This document shows positions 43,776 to 52,645 of a stretch of DNA of 64,000 bases, piece by piece. This DNA is from Pseudomonas sp. H3(2019) (GTDB lineage: Bacteria > Pseudomonadota > Gammaproteobacteria > Pseudomonadales > Pseudomonadaceae). The notes beneath the pieces were generated by a model. That model had not been told where the DNA came from. It did not search any database and saw only the letters and a list, made by a program, of their open reading frames with translations. The DNA is taken from assembly GCF_007713465.1 (NCBI RefSeq), contig NZ_VMSG01000013.1, positions 97,468 to 161,467 on the forward strand, written 5' to 3'. How positions within the stretch are numbered: the first letter of the stretch is position 1; each line of letters begins with the position of its first letter. The translations under genes were made by a program, and so were the position numbers.

Positions 43776-44399
43776 GTGGACGAGCAAAAAGCCCTGCTGG
43801 TAATGCGCGAACTGGTCGACAACGGGCAGCTGACCGATCCCGACAGCGCTCGCGGCAAACTGCTGCAAATGGCTGCTCACCTGTTTCGCAACAAGGGCTA
43901 CGAGCGCACCACGGTACGTGACCTCGCCAGTGCGGTCGGGATTCAGTCAGGAAGCATTTTTCATCACTTCAAAAGCAAGGATGAAATCCTGCGGGCAGTG
44001 ATGGAGGAAACCATCCGCTACAACACCGCATTGATGCGCGCCTCCCTGGCGCAAGCGACCAGCGTACGCGAGCGAGTGCTGGCGCTGATCCGCTGTGAGT
44101 TGCAGTCGATCATGGGCGGAAGCGGCGAAGCGATGGCGGTGCTGGTCTACGAATGGCGTTCGCTGTCCGAAGAAGGTCAGGCCCAGGTGTTGGCGCTGCG
44201 GGATATCTATGAGCAGATCTGGTTGCAAGTGCTGGGTGAGGCGAAAGACGCCGGTTTCATTCGCGGCGACGTGTTTATCACCCGACGTTTTCTAACCGGC
44301 GCGCTGTCCTGGACCACCACCTGGTTTCGCGCGGACGGCAGCATGAGCCTCGATCAATTGGCCGACGAAGCCTTGATTCTGGTGTTGGAAGAAAAGTGA
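43776..44399 (+). CDS. atuR: TetR-family repressor AtuR
   Basis: 207 residues: TetR N-terminal helix-turn-helix (LLQMAAHLFRNKGYERTTVRDLASAVGIQSGSIFHHF, split around residues 25-65) and a helical ligand-binding domain. It represses the divergent atu genes until a pathway acyl-CoA binds. The GTG at 43776 has AGGAGAG 5 bases upstream and was preferred over a TTG at 43752. Confidence 0.88.
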   Translation: MDEQKALLVMRELVDNGQLTDPDSARGKLLQMAAHLFRNKGYERTTVRDLASAVGIQSGSIFHHFKSKDEILRAVMEETIRYNTALMRASLAQATSVRERVLALIRCELQSIMGGSGEAMAVLVYEWRSLSEEGQAQVLALRDIYEQIWLQVLGEAKDAGFIRGDVFITRRFLTGALSWTTTWFRADGSMSLDQLADEALILVLEEK

Positions 44400-44504
44400 C
44401 CGTTTCGCTAAAACTTATTAAATAGCCATCACCAAGTTGTCTAAGTGGATAAAACCGCCTAGCTTGGTTGTAGTCGATATATTTTAAAAGGTGGGTTTGT
44501 TTTG

Positions 44505-45299
44505 ATGTCTTCGCCAGTTCGGAAGGCTTTACGGATTTCGCTGATGGCGCTGGGTGCGCTGTTCGTACTGCCGGCTTCGGCCGCACAAGTGGTGCAGGTG
44601 GGCGCTGCGCATTTTCCGCCGTATACCGTTCGACCGGAGAATGGCGACGATACCGGGTTGCTGCCGCAGTTGGTCGAGGCGCTGAACAAGATGCAAACCG
44701 ACTATGAGTTCAAACTCGTACCGACCTCATTGCAGCGTCGATTCGGTGATTTCCAGGATGGCCGGACTGACATGGCGATCTTCGAAAACCCGGAGTGGGG
44801 CTGGAAGGATATCCCGCACAGCACTGTCGACATGGGGCTTGAAGATGCTGAAATCTTTGTCGCACAGAGCAAGCCGGATCGTCAGCAGGGTTACTTCGCC
44901 GATTTGAAAGGCAAGCGTCTGGCGCTGTACAGCGGTTATCACTATGAATTCGCCAATTTCAATAACGATCCGCAATTTCTCAAGGACACTTACAAAGCGA
45001 CGCTCACGACTTCCCACGACAGCAATATTTTAATGATCCTTCGCGACCGTGCCGACATTGCACTGGTCACACGTTCGTACCTTTACGATTATTTGCTGCG
45101 CAATGAAAAGGTCAGGGCGCAATTGCTGGTATCCCAACGCATCGATCAGGTTTATCACCATTACGCGCTATTGCGTCCACAAGCGCCGATCAGCGCAGAA
45201 ACCTTCGGCAAGTTGCTGCAGGGGTTGCGGGATAACGGGCAGATGCTGAAAATTTTCGATCCGTACAAGATTGCCATCGTGCCGGTGCCTAAAAGCTGA
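44505..45299 (+). CDS. Periplasmic solute-binding protein (SBP_bac_3 type)
   Basis: 264 residues. Signal peptide with a cleavage site after LPASAA (about residue 24), then a type II periplasmic binding fold (VGAAHFPPYTVRP, DFQDGRTDMAIFE, LKGKRLALYSGYHYEF, ADIALVTRSYLYDYL). No ABC transporter or sensor gene is next to it, so it is an orphan binding protein, perhaps for an amino acid or polar compound. The ATG at 44505 has AAGGTGG about 10 bases upstream. Confidence 0.82.
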   Translation: MSSPVRKALRISLMALGALFVLPASAAQVVQVGAAHFPPYTVRPENGDDTGLLPQLVEALNKMQTDYEFKLVPTSLQRRFGDFQDGRTDMAIFENPEWGWKDIPHSTVDMGLEDAEIFVAQSKPDRQQGYFADLKGKRLALYSGYHYEFANFNNDPQFLKDTYKATLTTSHDSNILMILRDRADIALVTRSYLYDYLLRNEKVRAQLLVSQRIDQVYHHYALLRPQAPISAETFGKLLQGLRDNGQMLKIFDPYKIAIVPVPKS

Positions 45300-45408
45300 A
45301 GTCAGGCCAACCCTTTGACCCGAAACTTGCGCTTGCTCGGTGAGGTTCAAGGCGGTTTCCCCAGAATGGTCCAAAAAAACTGAACCACAACACACAGGCT
45401 GCGATCTT

Positions 45409-45957
45409 TTAGCGGTGGGCGAACGTATCGCTGCGCTTGCCCGAAACCTTGCGGCAATGCACCAGGGCATCACGGATCATGAAGTTCACCAGGGTCGGCG
45501 ACACACCGAGTTCCTTGGCGATATCCTTTTGCGGCACGCCGTGCAGGCGATACATCTCGAAGGCGTAGCGGGTGCGACTCGGTAACTGGTCGAGGGCGTC
45601 GGCGATGTTTTCCAGAGTCGAGAAGTTGATGTGCGAGGTTTCTGGCGAGGCATCGTGAATGGCCACGTTCAAGCCTTCTTCTTCGGTGCCCGAATACTTT
45701 TGTTCCAGCGCCTGTCTGCGGTAGTGGTCAATCGCCAGGTTACGTACGATCTGAAACAGGTAGCTGAGCTGAGCCTTGAACGAGGAGGTGATCTTCGGTG
45801 CTGATTGCAGCCTGAAAAACGCATCCTGAACGACATCTTCTGCGCGGGATCGGCAGCCGGTAATGCGGGCTGCGATTTTGACCAGAATCAACCGGTTATC
45901 AACGAACGCCTGGAGTAAGGGTGAGTCGCACCTGCTTGTGGTTACTGGTTCCATCAT
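45409..45957 (-). CDS. pvdS: Iron-starvation ECF sigma factor PvdS
   Basis: 182 residues. Region 2 (RAEDVVQDAFFRLQ, FQIVRNLAIDHYRRQALEQKYSG) and region 4 (LPSRTRYAFEMYRLHGVPQKDIAKELGVSPTLVNFMI, split) follow P. aeruginosa PvdS nearly residue for residue, including CDxPLLQAFVDNR at the N-terminus. PvdS directs transcription of pyoverdine genes; its homologues in fluorescens strains are also called PbrA or PfrI. The start at 45957 has AAGGTGA 6 bases upstream. No pyoverdine biosynthesis gene is adjacent. Regulation is by Fur at its promoter and, by analogy, by an anti-sigma factor. Confidence 0.92.
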   Translation of the reverse strand: MMEPVTTSRCDSPLLQAFVDNRLILVKIAARITGCRSRAEDVVQDAFFRLQSAPKITSSFKAQLSYLFQIVRNLAIDHYRRQALEQKYSGTEEEGLNVAIHDASPETSHINFSTLENIADALDQLPSRTRYAFEMYRLHGVPQKDIAKELGVSPTLVNFMIRDALVHCRKVSGKRSDTFAHR

Positions 45958-46027
45958 GGAAATCACCTTGCAGCAAAAAGTAAGCAGGACGACCAGGGGT
46001 TCGGAGCCGTCCTACGCATCGAGTGAC

Positions 46028-46056
46028 AAGCTAGGCTTAATGATAATTATTGTCAA
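46028..46056 (-). promoter_or_regulatory. pvdS promoter
   Basis: Minus strand: -35 TTGACA (46056-46051), 17-base spacer, -10 TAGCTT (46033-46028), about 70 bp before pvdS. The Fur box lies within the spacer. Confidence 0.7.
46036..46054. promoter_or_regulatory. Fur box at pvdS
   Basis: Fifteen of 19 positions match the classical Fur consensus built from GATAAT hexamers, covering AATGATAATTATTGTC. Its place between the -10 and -35 elements fits iron-dependent repression of pvdS. Confidence 0.8.
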
Positions 46057-46243
46057 ATGATAGCTATTGTTATATTGCAGCCTCTTTGGCCGATGCCTAA
46101 CGCAGACAGTCCTTGAAACGCGTTTGCTGCTGAGCGGCGCAGACTTGCTACAACCTCTATTGAAGTTCGGATTGACTGTCCCCCGTCACCGGGACAGGCT
46201 GCCGGAGTTTTTTGGTTGACCCCATTCAGAAAGGAGACCGTGG

Positions 46244-47068
46244 ATGCCCTTCGCTACGATTGATGGACAAGCGCTTCACTACGTTGATCAGGGCTGTGGT
46301 CCAGTGGTGCTGTTGGCCGGCAGTTACTTGTGGGACCAGGCCATGTGGGCACCACAGATTGCGGCGTTGTCGCAACACTATCGGGTGATTGCCCTGGACC
46401 TGTGGGGGCACGGGGAGTCCGGGCCGTTACCTGCGGGCATGACTTCGCTGGATGATCAGGCGCGGCAGGTACTGGCGCTGCTTGATCATCTGGATATTGA
46501 CCGCGTCAGTCTGGTTGGCCTTTCGGTCGGCGGCATGTGGGGGGTGCGTCTGGCGCTGTCGGCCCCGCAGCGTCTCAATGGCCTGGTGTTGATGGACACC
46601 TATGTCGGTGTCGAGCCCGAGCCGACTCGCCAGTACTATTTCTCGTTGTTCAAGCAGATTGAAGACAGCGGTGTCATCTCACCGCAGTTACTCGATATCG
46701 TAGTGCCGATTTTCTTCCGCCCAGGCATCGATTCTCAGTCAGCGCTCTATCAGCATTTCCGTGCCAAGCTGGCCGCGCTGCTGCCTGAGCGTTTGCGTGA
46801 AAGCATTGTGCCGATGGGGCGCATTACGTTTGGTCGTGATGATCTGTTACCGCGTCTGGGCGAGCTGAATCCTGAAACCACGCTGCTGATGTGCGGTGAT
46901 CAGGACAAACCGCGCCCGCCATCGGAAACCAGGGAAATGGCCGAGTTGATCGGTTGTCCTTATCTGTTGGTGCCGGAGGCAGGGCATATTTCGAACCTGG
47001 AGAATCCTGAGTTCGTTACCGAGGCGCTGCTGAAGTTTCTGCGCGAGAAAACTCGCAAGACCGCGTAA
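46244..47068 (+). CDS. Alpha/beta-fold hydrolase
   Basis: 274 residues. Nucleophile elbow GLSVGG (Ser near residue 95), oxyanion region LLAGSYLWDQAMW, an acid in LLMCGDQDKPRP and the catalytic histidine in PEAGHISNLENPE. Related to the 3-oxoadipate enol-lactonase/haloalkane-type esterases, but no pathway is adjacent, so the ester is unknown. It is divergent from pvdS and might share iron control through the intervening region; this is only a possibility. An upstream stem CTGTCCC/GGGACAG lies at 46176-46197. Confidence 0.85.
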   Translation: MPFATIDGQALHYVDQGCGPVVLLAGSYLWDQAMWAPQIAALSQHYRVIALDLWGHGESGPLPAGMTSLDDQARQVLALLDHLDIDRVSLVGLSVGGMWGVRLALSAPQRLNGLVLMDTYVGVEPEPTRQYYFSLFKQIEDSGVISPQLLDIVVPIFFRPGIDSQSALYQHFRAKLAALLPERLRESIVPMGRITFGRDDLLPRLGELNPETTLLMCGDQDKPRPPSETREMAELIGCPYLLVPEAGHISNLENPEFVTEALLKFLREKTRKTA

Positions 47069-47070
47069 CA

Positions 47071-47098
47071 GATCGTTCCCACGCAGAGTGGAACGATT
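47071..47098. repeat. Remnant of the palindromic repeat
   Basis: GATCGTTCCCACGC and the shortened GTGGAACGATTG are the two ends of the 3501/39903 element brought together, with the middle 80 bp lost. Confidence 0.75.
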
Positions 47099-47111
47099 GT
47101 TCATCTTTAAA

Positions 47112-47879
47112 TCACTTTGGCCCGAGAATCTTCACCAGCTTATCCGGCGACGGCGCGCCTTGCTGTTGTTGCAACTCGCCCTTGTCATCCAGATAGAAGA
47201 TGGCCGGGGTGGCGGACAGTTCGAGTTCTTCCATCAACTTCATGTTGGCATCGAGTTTGGCCTGGATCGCGGCGGGAATGCTTGTCAGCGCTTTCAGCGA
47301 GCTTTGCTTGCCGGCCTTTTCGTGTTCCTCCAGGGACTTGCCTGGGTCCTTGCTGGCCAACAGCGCAGCGGATTTGCCGGGGCTGTCTTCGCGGATAATG
47401 CCGACCATGATGTGCCGCAGCTGCACTTTGCCGGCCTTCACCCACGGCCGGGCCTGCTCCCAGAACATGTTGCAGTAAGGGCAATTCGGGTCGCTGAACA
47501 GGTAGACGGTGCGCGGTGCATCCTTGCTGCCGTCGGCGATCCAGTTGCTGGCGTCCATCTTCGCCCAGACTTCCTTGGCCATTGGCGCGTAGACCAGTTT
47601 TTGCAGCGGCTCGGCACTCAGGTCCTTGCCATCGGCGTCGTACAGGTTGCCAAGCAGCACATGCTGGCCGTCGGGCGTCAGGTACAAGGCCATGCCGCGG
47701 TTCTGATACTGCGCCGCATAACCACGCAGGCCGTCAGGCGCATCGAAACTGCCGATGATTTTCGCGCCTTTTTCTTCGATCTTACGGATCGCCGCAGGCA
47801 GTTCTTCGGCCTGCAGCATCGGGATTTGCAGCAGCGCTGCGCCCAGGGATAGCGTCAGCAGGTGGCGGAGGCGGGGCAT
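47112..47879 (-). CDS. dsbG: Thiol:disulfide interchange protein DsbG
   Basis: 255 residues. Signal peptide (about 1-24), dimerisation domain, linker helix, and thioredoxin domain with the CPYC active site (SDPNCPYCNMFW) and cis-proline SATPAI. CPYC rather than CGYC separates DsbG from DsbC. It keeps single periplasmic cysteines reduced using electrons from DsbD. Its start overlaps the tlpA-like stop by 25 bp, and dsbD2 lies upstream: a complete periplasmic reducing unit. Confidence 0.92.
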   Translation of the reverse strand: MPRLRHLLTLSLGAALLQIPMLQAEELPAAIRKIEEKGAKIIGSFDAPDGLRGYAAQYQNRGMALYLTPDGQHVLLGNLYDADGKDLSAEPLQKLVYAPMAKEVWAKMDASNWIADGSKDAPRTVYLFSDPNCPYCNMFWEQARPWVKAGKVQLRHIMVGIIREDSPGKSAALLASKDPGKSLEEHEKAGKQSSLKALTSIPAAIQAKLDANMKLMEELELSATPAIFYLDDKGELQQQQGAPSPDKLVKILGPK

Positions 47880-48721
47880 GGCAATTTCCTTGAGGGTGTG
47901 GCCTGTATGGCTGAAGTTGGGGAGTCGAAGTTTTCCAGGGCGCGGGCCAGGCTGGCTTCTGATAATTCACCCAGGTGGCTACCGAGCATTCGGCCTTCGG
48001 CGCTGTAGAACAGCGTAGTCGGTAGCGCCATGGAGCCGACGGCCTGACTCAGTCGGCCGCCGCCATCGAACAGCACATTGGAAAGGCTCAGGCCTTGGGT
48101 CGCGAGGAAGGTGCTGACACTTTGCATGCTTTCGGCCTGATTGACGAACAGAAAGGTCAGGTCGGGCCGATGTTGCTGGGCGTTCTCCAGCACCGGCATT
48201 TCACGCCGGCAGGGCGGGCACCAGGTGGCCCACAAGTTGATCACCAAGGGGCCGCCCTGATAATCGGCCAGTTGCACGGTTTCGCCAGCGGCGTTGCGCA
48301 AGACGATGTCCGGCAGGCGCGTGCCTTGTTCGTAAAGGCTCAGGGACACACTCGCCAGCAACCAGAACAACAGGCCGCTGCCGACACCAAAGCCCAACGG
48401 TTTGCGCAGCGCCGGTCGGCGCCAGCCCCGCAGCAGTGTTGCCAGCAGCAAGGCAATCACCCCGGGCCAGGCGAGGAAGCCACCATCGCGCAGGTCGATG
48501 ATCTGCCACGGGTCATCGCGGTAGTGGGCCCAGTAGGCGAGCACAAAGCCGATCCGGGCAGCGAGCAAACCCAGCAGGAACAGACTGAACAGCACAGACT
48601 CGGGGTTCTCGCCACCGCGCTTGGCCACCCGCCAGCCGACCAGGGTGGCCAATGCCAGGGCACTGATCAGCAGCAGGTGGTTGAGCGCAATGGCAAAGGT
48701 GCCGAGGGTAAAGGTCAGCAT
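47855..48721 (-). CDS. TlpA-like membrane thiol reductase with Lgt-like N-terminus
   Basis: 288 residues. About four membrane helices in the first 130 residues, then a periplasmic thioredoxin domain of the TlpA type (about 145-270) with the active site WCPPCRRE and cis-proline ALPTTLF. The membrane part resembles prolipoprotein diacylglyceryl transferase (AARIGFVLAYWAHY, WQIIDLRDGGFL), but the histidine of the Lgt HGG motif is absent (GFLAWPG). The start overlaps the dsbD2 stop (TGATG). Probably a relay between DsbD2 and DsbG or another client. Confidence 0.85.
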   Translation of the reverse strand: MLTFTLGTFAIALNHLLLISALALATLVGWRVAKRGGENPESVLFSLFLLGLLAARIGFVLAYWAHYRDDPWQIIDLRDGGFLAWPGVIALLLATLLRGWRRPALRKPLGFGVGSGLLFWLLASVSLSLYEQGTRLPDIVLRNAAGETVQLADYQGGPLVINLWATWCPPCRREMPVLENAQQHRPDLTFLFVNQAESMQSVSTFLATQGLSLSNVLFDGGGRLSQAVGSMALPTTLFYSAEGRMLGSHLGELSEASLARALENFDSPTSAIQATPSRKLPCPASATC

Positions 48722-50457
48722 CAACGAGCGTCCCGAGTCATGTTCCAGCGTTGGAGGAAACCGGCGGCATCCACCTCTCCGGTGATGCGCTGGCTGCGGC
48801 GCTCGATGCCGTCGGTGCCGATCCACAACAGGCTTGGCGGCCCCGGCACTTTATAACGGCCGAGCAGTTCACGGCTGGCGGCATTGTCGGCGGTGACGTC
48901 CAGACGCAGCAAGCGGACATCTTTCAGCGCGTCTACTACCTGAGGTTTGCCGAACACCTGTTTCTCCATGATCTTGCACGACACACACCAGTCAGCGTAG
49001 TAGTCCAGCAGCACCCACTGGCCCTGGGCGCGGGCAGTGTCGAGTTCGTGTTGCAGCGCTGCAGGATCCTTGACGGTGATGAAGGCGTCCTCGGCCGTGG
49101 GGCCGGCGACGCGGGTCGACGCCTGTGCACTGTAAACCTGCAACGGATTGAACAGGTCATCACTGCCGCCTGCGGCACCGATCAACAGCAGGCTGCCCCA
49201 CAACCCGGAAAGCAGCGCCATGCCACCGAACACATGGGCGGCGCGGCCGAATCCGCCGGTCTGGCGCCAGGCACTGTAGGCGATGATCAACAACAGCGCG
49301 CCCCACAGGCCAATCCATAGCGACTCATCAAGCACTGGCCGCACCATCACCAGCGCGGTGCCGAGGAACAGGAAACCGAAGATGCCTTTGAGCAGGTTCA
49401 TCCAGGTGCCGGGTTTGGGCAGGAAGCGATTGCCGACGGTCACTAGCAACAACAGCGGCAAACCGATGCCGATGCCCATGGCGAACAGGATCAGCCCGCC
49501 GTGCAGTGCGTTGCCGCTCTGGGCGATGTACAACAAAGCCCCGGCCAGCGGCGCGGTCATGCACGGGCCGACCAGCAAGCCGGACAAGGCGCCGAGCACC
49601 CCGGCACCGATCAGGCTGCCGCCGCCTTGCTTGCGACTGGCGTTTTCCAGACGGTCACGCAGCGCGACCGGCAGTTGCAGTTCGAAGAAACCGAACATCG
49701 GCAACGACAACAACACAAACACCACGGCGAAACTGCCGAGTAACCAGACGTTCTGCAGCAAGGCCTGCAAGTTCGCACCGAGCAATGCGGCCAGCACGCC
49801 CAGCGCAGAGTACACCAGCGCCATGCTGACCACGTAACTGCCGGCCAGGGCGAAACCGCGCTTGGGGCTGGCACCACTGCCGACGATCAAACCGGCGAGA
49901 ATCGGCAGCATCGGCAACGAGCAAGGCGCGAAAGCCAGCAATAGTCCCAGACCAAAGAACACCAACAAGCTCCAGCCTAACGCACGCTGTTGCAGACCGC
50001 TTGCCAAGGCTTGATCCGGTGCTTCACTTGCGCTGACCGCCGCTGCGCCGCCACCCAGATCAATCACCTGAGTTTGCGGCGGATAACACAAGCCGGCATC
50101 GGCACAGCCCTGAAACCCCACGTTGATCTGGCCACTGGCGCCGGCCGGGATCTTCAGCTCCAGGCCTTGGCGATAAATCTGCTGATCACCAAAAAACTCG
50201 TCGCTGTGGGCTTCACCTACAGGCAGTGGCGGTTTATGCGCGTCGGGCAAGCCGTCGAACTTCATCCGTTGCTGATACAGATAGTAGCCGTCGGCAATTT
50301 GCCAGAAGAGTTGAGTTTCGCCTGAATCAAGGCGTTCGGAGGTAAAAACAAAGGCTTTGCCGACCGGCAGGAAGTCCGGTTTGGTGTCGAACGGATTCGA
50401 CGCTGCCTGTGCCAGCCCTGCGATGAAAAGAAAAAAGAGTAGAAACAGACGACGCAT
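48721..50457 (-). CDS. dsbD2: Thiol:disulfide interchange protein DsbD (second copy type)
   Basis: 578 residues. Signal peptide (about 1-18), N-terminal periplasmic domain with cysteines in GCADAGLCYPP, eight-helix membrane domain (PCSLPMLPILAG and GPCMTAPLAG carry its cysteine pair), and C-terminal thioredoxin domain with DWCVSCK. All six redox cysteines appear present. It moves electrons from cytoplasmic thioredoxin to the periplasm. First gene of dsbD2-tlpA-dsbG, divergent from a two-component pair that probably controls it. Confidence 0.93.
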   Translation of the reverse strand: MRRLFLLFFLFIAGLAQAASNPFDTKPDFLPVGKAFVFTSERLDSGETQLFWQIADGYYLYQQRMKFDGLPDAHKPPLPVGEAHSDEFFGDQQIYRQGLELKIPAGASGQINVGFQGCADAGLCYPPQTQVIDLGGGAAAVSASEAPDQALASGLQQRALGWSLLVFFGLGLLLAFAPCSLPMLPILAGLIVGSGASPKRGFALAGSYVVSMALVYSALGVLAALLGANLQALLQNVWLLGSFAVVFVLLSLPMFGFFELQLPVALRDRLENASRKQGGGSLIGAGVLGALSGLLVGPCMTAPLAGALLYIAQSGNALHGGLILFAMGIGIGLPLLLLVTVGNRFLPKPGTWMNLLKGIFGFLFLGTALVMVRPVLDESLWIGLWGALLLIIAYSAWRQTGGFGRAAHVFGGMALLSGLWGSLLLIGAAGGSDDLFNPLQVYSAQASTRVAGPTAEDAFITVKDPAALQHELDTARAQGQWVLLDYYADWCVSCKIMEKQVFGKPQVVDALKDVRLLRLDVTADNAASRELLGRYKVPGPPSLLWIGTDGIERRSQRITGEVDAAGFLQRWNMTRDAR

Positions 50458-50504
50458 GGGGAAGCCTTATCGCGGTGCAAGTAGGGTGCACGATGATGGG
50501 TGGC

Positions 50505-50524
50505 GATTAACCGATGATTAACCG
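50505..50524. promoter_or_regulatory. Direct repeat in the dsbD2/regulator interval
   Basis: GATTAACCG occurs at 50505-50513 and again at 50516-50524, an 11-bp period that puts both on one face of DNA, as OmpR-type regulators prefer. Related CTTAATC words follow at 50565 and 50581. A candidate -10 CATAAT is at 50554-50559. Confidence 0.45.
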
Positions 50525-50610
50525 CGCTATCCTTGTGGCAATGAGGCGTCGGGCATAATGTCCGCTTAATCCGGCGTCTTCTTAATCAATGCTTTTCTAC
50601 AGGCCTCACC

Positions 50611-51291
50611 ATGCACGTACTTGTCTGTGAAGATGATGAGCTGATCGCCAGCGGCATCGTTGCCGGTCTCACGGCCCAGGGCCTGACCGTGGAGCACGTC
50701 GCCACGGCCTCGGCTGCCCGAGCGATGCTCAAAGTTGCCGAGTTCGATGTGATGGTGCTCGACCTGGGACTGCCGGACGAGGACGGACTGAGGCTGCTTC
50801 AGCAGTTGCGTCATCACGGGCTGGAGATTCCGGTGCTGATTCTGACTGCGCGCGATTCGGTGACCGACCGCGTCGATGGCTTGCAAGCGGGCGCCGATGA
50901 TTACCTGCTCAAGCCTTTCGACCTGCGTGAACTGGCCGCGCGTCTGCACACCTTGTTGCGACGGGTGGCGGGGCGCAGCGTCAATCTGATCGAACATGGC
51001 GCCCTGACTTACGACCCGAGCAGCCGGGAAACCCTGCTGGCCGGTCAACCGGTGGACTTGTCGCGTCGCGAGCAATCGCTGTTGCAAGCCTTGTTGCACA
51101 ATCGTGGCCGGGTGCTGTCGACGGAACAGCTCAAGGACAGCGTCTACGGTTTCAACGATGAACTGGAAAGCAACGCCCTCAACGTTCATATCCATCACCT
51201 GCGACGTAAACTCGGCAACGGCATCGTTGAAACCGTGCGTGGGCTGGGTTACCGCCTTGGGCCGGCAGATGGCGGAGAACACTCGAAGTGA
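50611..51291 (+). CDS. OmpR-family response regulator
   Basis: 226 residues: receiver (VCEDDELIASGI, phosphoacceptor in MVLDLGLPDEDG, ILTARDS, LLKPFDLRE) and winged helix (VDLSRREQSLLQALLHNRGRVLSTEQL, split; NVHIHHLRRKLG; TVRGLGYRL). It overlaps the kinase gene by 4 bp. By position it should regulate the divergent dsbD2-tlpA-dsbG operon; the homologous pair in P. aeruginosa is PA2479-PA2480 as I recall. Confidence 0.9.
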   Translation: MHVLVCEDDELIASGIVAGLTAQGLTVEHVATASAARAMLKVAEFDVMVLDLGLPDEDGLRLLQQLRHHGLEIPVLILTARDSVTDRVDGLQAGADDYLLKPFDLRELAARLHTLLRRVAGRSVNLIEHGALTYDPSSRETLLAGQPVDLSRREQSLLQALLHNRGRVLSTEQLKDSVYGFNDELESNALNVHIHHLRRKLGNGIVETVRGLGYRLGPADGGEHSK

Positions 51292-52613
51292 TGAGTTTGC
51301 GTTTGCGCCTGAGTCTGACCCTCGGCGCGGCTTTCGCGCTGATCTGGGCCCTGGCTGCGGCCTGGATGCTCAGCGACCTGCGCAATCAGATGATGTTTTC
51401 CCTCGACCAGCGGCTGGTGGCCTCGGCGCGCATGGTCGCCGGGTTGCTCGAACAATTGCCAACCCTGCCGAGCAAGGGCGATGGCACGCATTTCAGTGCT
51501 GAGCAATTGAATATTCCGGGGGGCATGGCTTGCCAGGTCAGCTCCCTGCGCGGCGAGATACTTGCCCGCAGTCACAGCACTCCCGAGCAAACCCTGGAAG
51601 CCGAAAAGATGGGCTTCCATGACCAGATGATCAACGGTGTGCGCTGGCGCAGTTTCACCTTGGCTCGCGGTGATGTGCGCATCACCACGGCCGACCGACA
51701 AGTCGAGCGCGAGGCGCTGAACATGTCGGTGCTGCTGGCCGCATCGGTGCCGGTGGGTGTAGCGTTGCTCGGTTGCCTGTGGCTGCTCTGGCTGGGGATC
51801 GGCCAAGGCCTGGCGCCGCTGAATCGCATGCGCGACGCCTTGATGCGTCGCAGTGCCGATTCTCTTGAACCGTTGCAGATCCAGCCGTTGCCGAGCGAAC
51901 TGCAACCGTTGCTGGAAACCCAGAATCAGCTGTTCCAGCGAATCGGCAAGGCCATCGAGCGCGAGCGACGGCTGACGGGCGACGCTGCTCATGAGCTGCG
52001 CAGTCCGCTGACAGCGATCAAGACACATCTGCAAGTGGCGCGCATGACCGAAGGCGCCGCCCGCGATCAGTCCCTGACTCACGCCGAGGAGGGCGCCGAT
52101 CGCTTGCATCGCACGCTTGAGCAACTGCTGTTGCTGGCGCGGGTTGAAGGCAGTCTGTCGTTCGACGACGGCGTGCAGTGCAGTGCCGAAGAGGTGGCCC
52201 GTTTGGCGATTCAGGACGCGGCCAGCGGTGATCGTCTGCGGATCAAACTGCACTTGCCGGCGAATTACTCACAGGCACCGGTGCAAATGCCCGCCGTGCT
52301 GTCGATTGCCGCCTTGCGCAACCTGTTGGACAACGCCTTGCGCCACACCCCGGCGGAGGCGACGGTGGAACTGAGCCTTGAAACCACGGGTAACCGCGTG
52401 CGTTTTCAAGTGCGCGACCATGGCCCGGGCATTGCCGCCGATGATCTGCAACACCTGACCCAGCGATTCTGGCGCAACGGCTCAAGCACCGGCTGCGGAC
52501 TTGGGCTGGCGATTGTCCAGGCGATTGTCCAGCGCTGCGGCTGCGTGTTGCATTTCGACAGCCGTACCGACGGCTTGCGGGTTGAACTGACGATGCCGTT
52601 GCAGTCGGCCTGA
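51288..52613 (+). CDS. Sensor histidine kinase (QseC/PmrB-like)
   Basis: 441 residues. Membrane helix (about 6-28), periplasmic domain (about 30-145) with a single cysteine in GGMACQVSS, second helix (about 149-170), HAMP, HisKA with GDAAHELRSPLTAIK, and HATPase with NLLDNALRHTP, DHGPGI and CGLGLAIV. Partner of the upstream regulator. The single periplasmic cysteine is an attractive sensor for thiol stress given the divergent dsb genes, but this is inference. Confidence 0.9.
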   Translation: MMSLRLRLSLTLGAAFALIWALAAAWMLSDLRNQMMFSLDQRLVASARMVAGLLEQLPTLPSKGDGTHFSAEQLNIPGGMACQVSSLRGEILARSHSTPEQTLEAEKMGFHDQMINGVRWRSFTLARGDVRITTADRQVEREALNMSVLLAASVPVGVALLGCLWLLWLGIGQGLAPLNRMRDALMRRSADSLEPLQIQPLPSELQPLLETQNQLFQRIGKAIERERRLTGDAAHELRSPLTAIKTHLQVARMTEGAARDQSLTHAEEGADRLHRTLEQLLLLARVEGSLSFDDGVQCSAEEVARLAIQDAASGDRLRIKLHLPANYSQAPVQMPAVLSIAALRNLLDNALRHTPAEATVELSLETTGNRVRFQVRDHGPGIAADDLQHLTQRFWRNGSSTGCGLGLAIVQAIVQRCGCVLHFDSRTDGLRVELTMPLQSA

Positions 52614-52645
52614 GTGTGCCCACATGCGCTCATACGTCCGGCATT

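Noticed and set aside
46176..46213. Stem CTGTCCC/GGGACAG followed by a T run upstream of the hydrolase
   Set aside because: The T run starts 10 bases after the stem, and the position is 30 bp before a gene start, so it does not behave as a terminator for any gene here.
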